Positions 43,391-50,122 of a stretch of DNA of 50,122 nucleotides are shown in pieces. The stretch is from contig CALARM010000263.1 in the NCBI GenBank assembly GCA_937888925.1, positions 1 through 50,122 on the forward strand, in the 5' to 3' direction. Position 1 is the first letter of the stretch. Each line of letters opens with the position of its first letter. The notes under the pieces were generated by a model. The model worked only from the letters and a program-made list of their open reading frames with translations, ran no database searches and had not been told where the DNA came from. The position numbers and the translations under genes are program-made. The DNA is from an uncultured Synergistia bacterium. GTDB taxonomy: Bacteria > Eremiobacterota > SpSt-956 > JAKJGF01.

Positions 43391-46300
43391 TTACTCTGTA
43401 AAATTCCTCTTAACCCATTCTATTTCATCATCTCTTGTATGTAAATTGCCTTTTTCTTTCTCTTCTTTGAGGTTTTTTAAGATTTTTCCCATAACCGGCC
43501 CTTCTTTATAGCCCATTATTTTCAGATCATTACCGGTAAGAAGAGGTTTAAATTTCTGTTCATTTATTTCGCTTACATCAATCCTTACGGCTCTGACAAA
43601 AAGATTTTTAAGCTTATCAATCCCTTCAGTCTGTGACTTCTCTCCTTTACTTGACATCAAATCTGCCAGAGACAGCACCATCAGTTCCGGCAAATTATAT
43701 GAAGCCTGATTTACGAGACGTTTTAAAGCAGAATCTGTTACTTCCGGTATATGAAGCAGATCTAAAAATCTTTTATGCATTCCCGTAAGAGAAGAAATAA
43801 ATTCTATATCAGGTAAATTAACTTCTTCATTCCAGTTCATAAATCCCGGCAGGATTGTTCTTACTATTTCCTCACCTTTAGTTTCATGGCCTGTAAATTT
43901 AACACTCCCCTTTTCTTCCGTTACTGTAAAAGGTTTCCCCGAGTCATGGAACAGTGCTGTCAGTAATAGCAGTTTCTGTCTCAGAGGAACCTGTAAAAAT
44001 GATTTATATTCCTTTATGACTTCTTCCGGCAAAAAATCTTCCGGCCTTTCCAGGATATTTTTGACAGTGGCACAGACTGTAAGTGTATGTTCCCATGCAT
44101 CAAGATGATGGTAACCTCCCTGGTAAAGATTTTTTAGATTTTTTAAAGGAGGGATTATTCTCAATATATATTCTTCTCTGTTAATATCCTTTACCCATAT
44201 GGCCTTATCTCCTGTGTTATCAAGGATTAAATCTTCTTTAAGGATGTTCGCTATATTATCCAGAGCCGGAGGAAAAAGAAGGGAATTAATCCATTCGGCA
44301 GGTTCTTCATCTTCAGTTAAATATTTGCGGCTTTGAAGTTCCTGGAAAAGATTTTTTAATTTTTCTTCTGTTATATTCCTTATTTTTTCTGTGAGTATCC
44401 TGTTCTTTTTATCTTTTTCCATAGAAACAGGGAGAAGTCTTAAATTAAATAAAAGATTTACTTCCTGAATGGAACCTGTATTGAAGACTCTGGCACACAG
44501 AGTATTACGAAATTCTATTTCCCACAGCTTCAGTGAAGCAATCATATCTTCAGGGTTTATGAAACGTTCCTTTATATTATTCAATCTTTCTTTGAGCACT
44601 TGGATTATCCATGGGAAATTATTGAATCTTTTTATAATTTTTTTGATTTTTCCATGAAAATTTTCCGGAATATTAACCTCTTTTTTTATAATATCCTTAA
44701 TTTTCTCTCCTTTTAAGGGAGGAATAGCCATAATTTTCATGGGCAACGCTCTGAACCTGTCAGGATGAGTTACTTCCTGCCTCATAATATATGGTATTTT
44801 CCTTGAAAAGATGAAGAAGTCAGGTTTTCTCACATTCTCAAAAAAGGATTTCATAAAATTATATTCAAGTGTTTTATGGTCGGCCAGAGGAAGTTCATGC
44901 ATGTTATCAAATATGAAGAAGAAGCCTTCACGATTTAAACAGTCAAAGAGAGCCTTCCACTGGCTTTCTACTATTTCTACTTCCATGAGAATCTTGTTGT
45001 AATAGTAGTAATTTCCGCTGGCTGCTATAAATTTTGTCAGCAATACTATAAATTCTTCTATATCGGTATTTTTAGTAAAAGAAAAAGCAAATATACGATG
45101 TTCTTTTACATTATAGTCTTTCTTAATGGTTTTTATCATCTGTGCCGCTGCTTCAGTTTTTCCGCTCCCTGCAGGGCCTATAATGAGACGGACAGGATGT
45201 GTTTCATCGGATTTACTTACAAGTTCAGATATAAATTCTTCTCTGTAATTGTTTCTCTGAGCCTCAGGAATAGTATTTGTAAGGAATTTTTTATAATGAG
45301 GTCTGGCTAGGATAGATGGAAGATGTTTATCTTCGTCAAAAATTTCTATTGCCTTATCCAGGAGAGGATTATAGGCCTGTTCTTTATAATCAAAATCAAG
45401 ATGAATATTTAGATTATGGCTTTCAAGATAGTCCCTCATATAATAGTAATGATATTTTACTTCATTTGCAGACATGATATAAAAATTTTCCGGCTCGAAA
45501 TCATGTCTGGCAAAATCTTTAATCTCTTTTACAAGATCGTGAGAGAGCAATTTGTAAACAATTCTGTTATCCAGAAACCATGTTTTTTCTATGGATAAAT
45601 GTTTTAGATAATGTTCTTTCTGATGTTTCAGGTAATTAATAAAGGTTCTTTTTTCTTCCAGTATTTTATTTAATATTTCTATGCTCTCCGGCATAACAGA
45701 AAGTTCTCTGAGATTTGCTATCTGAGCTTCCGTTTCTTCTATGAGGCGTCTGTTGTTGTCTAACTGTACACGGGAAAGCCATATGGAACCTGCTCTGGAA
45801 TACTGGGTGTCAAAGGAATCCAGAAAACGCAGAATAGCAGGTATGATAACTATATTGACTTTTACTCCGTTAAAGGTTGCCCCCTGGGGATATCTGTCAT
45901 TGAGTGATGGAATATCTTCGAATGGTTTTCCACCTTTTTCTTTAAGTATCCTGCCATCTGTTTCATGAATTACGGCTCTATTATGATGGTGAAGAGCCAT
46001 TAGAGCAATGAGCTTTTTTTCTTCTTCATCAAGAGTGGGGAAGAGGTTTGCCGGATCTCCCTGCTGGTGATAGGACATTAAGAATTCATATGATAATAAT
46101 CCATGCCTTTCTCTTATACTATGGAGATCATGGGCATTTTTTGTTTTAATATCTGCCATGCCGACATCATGAAGAAATATGCCTCCAATAAGAATGAAAA
46201 GTTCTTCTGCATTCAATGGAAGTTTATGGAAGTCTTCTTTTAAATTTTTTCCTTCATAAAGGGGAAGAAGTAAATCTGCTGCAAGGTTTATCATATTTGA

Positions 46301-46513
46301 TATGTGAATAGTTCCATGATCTGCCATTTCTTTGTATCTGTTAAATTTATCTACATGCATGGAAATATAATTTTTCCAGAGTGGTACAAGGGCTGCCCTT
46401 ATTTTATATCTTCTCTCAAGACGTTCTTCTGCTAGTCCTTTTTCTACTTCATACTTTGATAATCTATCTATTGTGTCTAAAATTTCCGAAAGGCCGGGAT
46501 AATGTTCTAACAT
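43391..46513 (-). CDS. HD domain/AAA-type NTPase/CCA-adding-enzyme-like HD-tail protein
   Basis: 1040 residues with AAGGAGGAATACC before the ATG. Residues 55-250 form an HD-type phosphohydrolase domain: ADHGTIHISNMINLA, IFLHDVGMAD near 115, LMALHHHNRA. Residues 430-640 form a P-loop NTPase: Walker A GPAGSGKTEAA near 447, FFFIFDNMHELP as Walker B and FFIFSRKIPY as sensor. The C-terminal third contains a second HD domain (HHLDAWEHTLTVCATVKNIL, TALFHDSGKP near 856, FTGHETKGEEIV). It ends in a segment like the tail of CCA-adding enzymes (LLTGNDLKIMGYKEGPVMGKILKNL). The nucleotidyltransferase head (GxDxDL) that should precede that module is missing. Possible roles are a regulated tRNA-directed or cyclic-nucleotide phosphodiesterase; the combination is unusual. 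Confidence 0.88.
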   Translation of the reverse strand: MLEHYPGLSEILDTIDRLSKYEVEKGLAEERLERRYKIRAALVPLWKNYISMHVDKFNRYKEMADHGTIHISNMINLAADLLLPLYEGKNLKEDFHKLPLNAEELFILIGGIFLHDVGMADIKTKNAHDLHSIRERHGLLSYEFLMSYHQQGDPANLFPTLDEEEKKLIALMALHHHNRAVIHETDGRILKEKGGKPFEDIPSLNDRYPQGATFNGVKVNIVIIPAILRFLDSFDTQYSRAGSIWLSRVQLDNNRRLIEETEAQIANLRELSVMPESIEILNKILEEKRTFINYLKHQKEHYLKHLSIEKTWFLDNRIVYKLLSHDLVKEIKDFARHDFEPENFYIMSANEVKYHYYYMRDYLESHNLNIHLDFDYKEQAYNPLLDKAIEIFDEDKHLPSILARPHYKKFLTNTIPEAQRNNYREEFISELVSKSDETHPVRLIIGPAGSGKTEAAAQMIKTIKKDYNVKEHRIFAFSFTKNTDIEEFIVLLTKFIAASGNYYYYNKILMEVEIVESQWKALFDCLNREGFFFIFDNMHELPLADHKTLEYNFMKSFFENVRKPDFFIFSRKIPYIMRQEVTHPDRFRALPMKIMAIPPLKGEKIKDIIKKEVNIPENFHGKIKKIIKRFNNFPWIIQVLKERLNNIKERFINPEDMIASLKLWEIEFRNTLCARVFNTGSIQEVNLLFNLRLLPVSMEKDKKNRILTEKIRNITEEKLKNLFQELQSRKYLTEDEEPAEWINSLLFPPALDNIANILKEDLILDNTGDKAIWVKDINREEYILRIIPPLKNLKNLYQGGYHHLDAWEHTLTVCATVKNILERPEDFLPEEVIKEYKSFLQVPLRQKLLLLTALFHDSGKPFTVTEEKGSVKFTGHETKGEEIVRTILPGFMNWNEEVNLPDIEFISSLTGMHKRFLDLLHIPEVTDSALKRLVNQASYNLPELMVLSLADLMSSKGEKSQTEGIDKLKNLFVRAVRIDVSEINEQKFKPLLTGNDLKIMGYKEGPVMGKILKNLKEEKEKGNLHTRDDEIEWVKRNFTE

Positions 46514-46568
46514 GGTATTCCTCCTTGCAAAATTATAGTTATTTAATAGAATATTCTATAATCTGAAA

Positions 46569-47324
46569 TTATATTTCATATATTTTTTCTTCTTCAATTT
46601 TCTTCCACGCTTTTCTTCTGTTATCTGAGGCAAGAGAAAGATCAGGGTCTTTTTCTAATGCTTTATTATAAAACTTAACAGCTTCTTCATAATTTCCACT
46701 CCTGTAATATTCGTTCCCACTGTTGTTCAATTCAACTGCTTCCTTCTTTTCCTTTTTCTCCCATGCTTTTTTTCTGTTATCTGAGGCAAGAGAAAGATCA
46801 GGGTCTTTTTCTAATGCTTTATCATAAAATTTAACAGCTTCTTCATAATTTCCACTCCTGTAATATTCGTTCCCACTGTTGTTCAATTCAACTGCTTCCT
46901 TCTTTTCCTTTATAAGTTCTTTTCTATATTCTTCATTGTTTCTTATGTTTTTCTCTTCTTTAGAAGAGAGCATAACTAGATAAAAATATGCTTTTTCATG
47001 CATTATAGGTTTGCTTCTTGTATCTGAAGTTATAACCAGGTCAAGAGCTAAATGGCTTATTTTTTCAACATGTTTATCAGCAAGTTCACATGCTACATAT
47101 GCATTTATATATGGCTCTTGATTAGAAACAGGTGGGTACATTATCAATGAACCCGGATATTCCCGAGAAAATTTCAGAGCGTCTTGTTGCTCAGTAAACA
47201 TCCGGGAAACTATCATTTTACAATCTACATTTATATTCCCTGCATTGTCCTGTGAGAGTGATTTTGAGCAATATTTTTGAATTGCATAAGCATTACATAC
47301 CAATAACCATTTCCCAAATTTCAT
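46569..47324 (-). CDS. TPR protein with unknown N-terminal domain
   Basis: 251 residues with AAAGGAGGATAATT before the ATG. Residues 1-125 form an alpha/beta domain (KWLLVCNAYAIQKYCSKSL, FTEQQDALKFSREYPGSLIM, AYVACELADKHVEKI, then AYFYLVMLSSKEEKN) that I do not recognise. Then come two nearly identical 52-residue blocks, each holding one TPR (NSGNEYYRSGNYEEAVKFYD, KALEKDPDLS). There is no TM segment. It is the first of five minus-strand genes that may form one transcript down to 37804 (gap of 55 bp to the HD/NTPase gene). Confidence 0.82.
   Translation of the reverse strand: MKFGKWLLVCNAYAIQKYCSKSLSQDNAGNINVDCKMIVSRMFTEQQDALKFSREYPGSLIMYPPVSNQEPYINAYVACELADKHVEKISHLALDLVITSDTRSKPIMHEKAYFYLVMLSSKEEKNIRNNEEYRKELIKEKKEAVELNNSGNEYYRSGNYEEAVKFYDKALEKDPDLSLASDNRKKAWEKKEKKEAVELNNSGNEYYRSGNYEEAVKFYNKALEKDPDLSLASDNRRKAWKKIEEEKIYEI
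46621..46932 (-). repeat. 156-bp tandem repeat (two TPR blocks)
   Basis: The copy starting at 46621 recurs at 46777 with period 156 bp (52 codons) and only a few substitutions. It lies inside the TPR gene and indicates a recent in-frame duplication. Confidence 0.88.
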
Positions 47325-47357
47325 ATAATTATCCTCCTTTATTATAATCCACCTGTT

Positions 47358-49121
47358 TCACTCCTGACCTTTATATTTCAATTCTATTCCTGAAAAGACC
47401 AGAACAATCTTTATCAATTTTGTTGTTCCTGTAAACTTTTGAAGAGAAGTATCATCTTTATATTTTTCCAGTTGTTTCCTTGCTATCTGTATCTTCTCCT
47501 GTAATTTGCTTTCACTATAATCAGATAATTTTATATATTTTATCTCTATTAAATAGGAATATCCCATATCAGGGAAATTAAGTAAGTTAGGGAGTAAAAG
47601 TATATCGCAGAAACCTTTGTTCAACTCATATTCACTCTTTGTTATGTAATAATTAGTTACATTCAGGTAAGCCCGAAGAAATGTCTGGATTGACCTTTCT
47701 CCTTCTATATAGTCTCTTAAAGCTGTCTGGCTGTTCATCTCTACGGCAAGGTAGTCGAATAATTCTTCCCATTTTCCTCTGTATGCCATTGCTCTGAATA
47801 ATTGAGATAGTTTATATAAATCTATATTGAATATCTTTGTATCTCTGTAACTTTCTCTTATGTATTCATAATATAACTGCCTTGTTACTTCATTTGGTAT
47901 TCCCAAAAGGAGCATGCCTTCATATTGTCCTTTTATTGTAAGAAGTCCGAAATAATAGAGTAAGGAGATAAAATTATCATGGTCTATTACCTTATGGGCA
48001 GGAAAAGATGTGTTTATATTTGAGCTTATCTCCCCTTCTTCAAGGATGAGTTTTAACTTCTCAAAATTGCCGTTTATCCTTAACTTTCCTTCTAAGTCTG
48101 TTATTATCAGGTATCTGAGTTTCATATAATCTGTTCTTATGTTAAAATCCAGCATCTCTTCCGGCAATATTTTAAGATCCATATATGTGCTTATAAAATA
48201 TAAAACCATATCAGAGTTATACATTCTCTGTTTTTCATGTTTTGAAAATAAATAATTATTATACCATTTCCTAATTATCTCTAAATTATCTTCAGAGAAT
48301 TCATTTAACTCTTTTTTATAATATTCAATAATTCCTTTAACTTCTTCCTCTGTAAACCCAACCATCTCGTTAAAGGCAGGAAGGCTTGTTACATTATATC
48401 CTATATTAAACCCGCTTGTTACATCATCCAGTGTTACAGGTGATACTCCTGTGATGAAGATCTTCGATATGGCCGCTCCTATATCTGTAGTTCCTGCTTT
48501 TATGACATTAAAGAAATGTCTGTAAAACCCTTCTCCGTGGGTTATAGCTTTATACTGTTCCTGACCTTTTGAGGAGATTATCGTATTGGTGAAGTTATCA
48601 TATTCGTCTATTAAAAGATAGATTTTGCCTCTACCCTCTATAAAACTTATAAGATATTTTAATATTTCAGAGGCATCGTTACAATTTTCTATAATCTCAT
48701 ACTTTTTTCCATCTTTATCATTTAAGTATGTTTCATATTTTTTTATAAATTTCAGAACTCCTAACTTTATTGTCAGATTAAAAGAATCCTCAACTTTATC
48801 AATATTGGCCTTTACTTCTGAGAAATTAAATTTTAAGATTAAATATGAATTTTTCTCCTCTGTTGGGTTATCGTATATGTAAGTCCCTTTGAATATCTCC
48901 TCAAAATGGTCTTTCTGAGATATGTCGTAATAACATTCCATTACGGAAAGCCATAGGGATTTGCCGAAGCGTCTGGGGCGGATAAAGAAGAGATACTTTG
49001 AACTGGCTTCTATTTTTTCTATAAACCTTGTTTTGTCTACATAATAGGAATTTTCTTTTCTTATTGCAATAAAATCAGTTTCTCCATAGGGGATTTTTCT
49101 GAGTTTGGTTTGTTTGTTCAT
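47358..49121 (-). CDS. AAA-ATPase-like protein with C-terminal PD-(D/E)XK domain (DUF1703 type)
   Basis: The ATG at 49121 has AAAGGAG 8 nt upstream; an in-frame start at 49181 would add 20 residues without a site. The protein has 587 residues. It begins with the family hallmark KLRKIPYGETDFIAIRKENS then YYVDKTRFIEKIE, and a variant P-loop FFIRPRRFGKSLW. The Walker-B-like YLLIDEYDNFTN and FITGVSPVTLDDVTSGFNIG follow. The C-terminus has a nuclease-like core: KGFCDILLLPNL then YSYLIEIKYIKL (D...ExK). This family is highly multicopy in anaerobic and environmental bacteria; its function is uncertain and mobility has been suggested. It is flanked upstream by an inverted-repeat segment (49144-49347). 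Confidence 0.93.
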   Translation of the reverse strand: MNKQTKLRKIPYGETDFIAIRKENSYYVDKTRFIEKIEASSKYLFFIRPRRFGKSLWLSVMECYYDISQKDHFEEIFKGTYIYDNPTEEKNSYLILKFNFSEVKANIDKVEDSFNLTIKLGVLKFIKKYETYLNDKDGKKYEIIENCNDASEILKYLISFIEGRGKIYLLIDEYDNFTNTIISSKGQEQYKAITHGEGFYRHFFNVIKAGTTDIGAAISKIFITGVSPVTLDDVTSGFNIGYNVTSLPAFNEMVGFTEEEVKGIIEYYKKELNEFSEDNLEIIRKWYNNYLFSKHEKQRMYNSDMVLYFISTYMDLKILPEEMLDFNIRTDYMKLRYLIITDLEGKLRINGNFEKLKLILEEGEISSNINTSFPAHKVIDHDNFISLLYYFGLLTIKGQYEGMLLLGIPNEVTRQLYYEYIRESYRDTKIFNIDLYKLSQLFRAMAYRGKWEELFDYLAVEMNSQTALRDYIEGERSIQTFLRAYLNVTNYYITKSEYELNKGFCDILLLPNLLNFPDMGYSYLIEIKYIKLSDYSESKLQEKIQIARKQLEKYKDDTSLQKFTGTTKLIKIVLVFSGIELKYKGQE

Positions 49122-49143
49122 ATTTATTGCTCCTTTTATTTTT

Positions 49144-49347
49144 GTCTGAATCACGGATTGACACGGATTATTGGATTTCACGGATTTTCTGTATCATCTG
49201 TATAATACATTAATTTCTACTATTTCAATTTCCAGAGAATTTATCTACCTCAAATGATCTACGATAATCCTTTCAATAATATCCTTATATTTTAATTTTA
49301 GCCAATAATCCGTGCAATCTTTTAATCCTTTAATCTGTGATTCTGAC
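49144..49347. repeat. Inverted CACGGATT-type repeats upstream of the AAA-ATPase-like gene
   Basis: The left arm at 49144-49174 (gtctgaatcacggatt, then gacacggattattgg) is matched by the reverse complement of 49302-49347 (gtcagaatcacagatt, 15-bp insert, then gcacggattattgg). A further cacggatt lies at 49179. The 232-bp gap 49122-49353 otherwise holds nothing coding. Such short CACGGATT clusters are seen as dispersed repeats in several environmental genomes. It could be a miniature element associated with the gene. Confidence 0.5.
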
Positions 49348-49353
49348 AAATTA

Positions 49354-50122
49354 TTAACATTTCAATTTCTCTGCCATCAATTCTTTAACCTTTTCTTCAA
49401 ATTTCTCTTTAGCCATTTTTCCTTTCTGTACCTTACTTATCCAGGCATCTATTTCTGCTTTGTCATCTTCATCCTCAATCTGGTTTATCCACTCATCAAT
49501 ATTATCATAAGAATAACAAATATCTTCCTCCTCAAGCCAGTCAGATATTTCTATTACTTCATTTAATTTTTTAAGAATCTCTCTGGATTTTTTGTTTTCC
49601 TCCTTCATAAATCTCACATATGCGGCATAAAGCATAAGTACCTTTCCTATCAGCTCTTTGCTGTAACTTATGTCTTCCATTAAAGAGGGAATCCACTGAG
49701 GGATTAAGTCAGGATTTTCTGAGATTTTTTGAAGGAGGGCTTCATAACCTATTGTTTTAATTTCCTGGGATTTTATTTGGGTTTGTAGAAAATTTTTAAT
49801 GGTGGGGAGGTTGTCTGGGGATGATTCATGAATGATGGATTTTATTGTTTCACATGCTATATCTCCTATTTGAATTAATAAAAATATTTCTAAGCTTTTT
49901 TTAATATTTCCTTGTTTTGCCAGTTCAGTGGAGATAGATTGAAAGGCTTTTAATTTATCCGATTTGTCTTGAATTTTCTCGGCCATTTCAATGGCTTGTT
50001 CAAAATTTCCCTGTTTTGCCAGCTCAGTGGAGATAGATTGTAAGGCTTTTGATTTATCCCATTCGTATTGAATTTTCTCGGCCATTTCAATGGCTTGTTC
50101 AAAATTTCCCTGTTTTGCCAGT
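49354..50122 (-). CDS. Helical-repeat protein (5' end off window)
   Basis: The frame runs from the stop at 49354 out of the right edge. An internal ATG at 50085 is not a start, because the repeat continues upstream of it (LAKQGNFEQAIE). The N-terminal visible part has repeats of about 33 residues: AFQSISTELAKQGN, FEQAIEMAEKIQDKSDK. They are TPR/SEL1-like helical hairpins and nearly identical at DNA level. About 170 residues of helical sequence follow, with an acidic stretch (ISDWLEEEDICYSYDNIDEW) and the basic end EKVKELMAEKLKC. There are no TM helices. Function is unknown; it may be a longer sensor protein whose effector part lies outside the window. Confidence 0.8.
   Translation of the reverse strand, partial: LAKQGNFEQAIEMAEKIQYEWDKSKALQSISTELAKQGNFEQAIEMAEKIQDKSDKLKAFQSISTELAKQGNIKKSLEIFLLIQIGDIACETIKSIIHESSPDNLPTIKNFLQTQIKSQEIKTIGYEALLQKISENPDLIPQWIPSLMEDISYSKELIGKVLMLYAAYVRFMKEENKKSREILKKLNEVIEISDWLEEEDICYSYDNIDEWINQIEDEDDKAEIDAWISKVQKGKMAKEKFEEKVKELMAEKLKC

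Overview
The window is an AT-rich bacterial chromosome segment with Shine-Dalgarno starts, lipoprotein and membrane signals, and almost no housekeeping content. I see no rRNA, tRNA or CRISPR array, and no marker gene that would fix the phylum. The gene content is typical of large-genome environmental bacteria with expanded conflict and signalling repertoires: right-handed beta-helix repeats, TPRs, STAND-type NTPases, HEPN-like domains, a vWA/PP2C/kinase triad, tubulin-like and HerA-like NTPases, a formylglycine-generating-enzyme (FGE) fold protein and PD-(D/E)XK proteins. Both window edges cut genes.

Region 1 (1-10808, all minus strand) reads as one operon of six closely spaced genes. In transcription order they are a TerY-like vWA protein, a PP2C phosphatase, a 105-residue stand-alone helical domain, a Ser/Thr kinase with a zinc ribbon, and two giant beta-helix proteins. 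Both beta-helix proteins begin with the same helical domain that is encoded alone beside the kinase. I infer that this domain is an adaptor (effector-associated-domain-like) linking the phospho-switch to the beta-helix proteins.

Region 2 (11071-16235) is framed by a 34-bp direct repeat (33/34 identical). It carries a HEPN-like/coiled-coil/FGE-fold protein split by a -1 frame change, and the relics of a diversity-generating retroelement (DGR). The variable repeat lies at the end of the FGE domain (14260-14377) and an equal-length template repeat at 14897-15014. About 21 of 32 differences fall on template adenines. Between them are a large hairpin, a truncated accessory ORF and a short reverse transcriptase fragment lacking its catalytic YxDD part. 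The element looks dead in cis. An Rpn-type nuclease follows.

Region 3 (16391-30655, plus strand) starts with a good sigma70-type promoter. Two proteins share an N-terminal domain (one with TM helices, one with TPRs) and are followed by a HerA-like ATPase and an LHH-type HNH nuclease. Next come a vWA lipoprotein, a large tubulin-like GTPase and a CesT/YbjN-like small protein, ending at a clear terminator. A membrane-anchored CAP-domain protein follows.

Region 4 (30711-50122, mostly minus) contains two HEPN-like/STAND/TPR proteins, a protein with an HD domain, an NTPase and a second HD plus CCA-adding-enzyme-like tail, a Nudix hydrolase, zinc-ribbon membrane proteins, a TPR protein, an AAA-ATPase-like/PD-(D/E)XK protein, a 27-codon gspF relic and a partial repeat protein at the right edge. 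The N-terminal HEPN-like domain is shared by the FGE protein and both STAND proteins, which ties regions 2 and 4 into one family of predicted NTP-dependent or ligand-dependent conflict systems.
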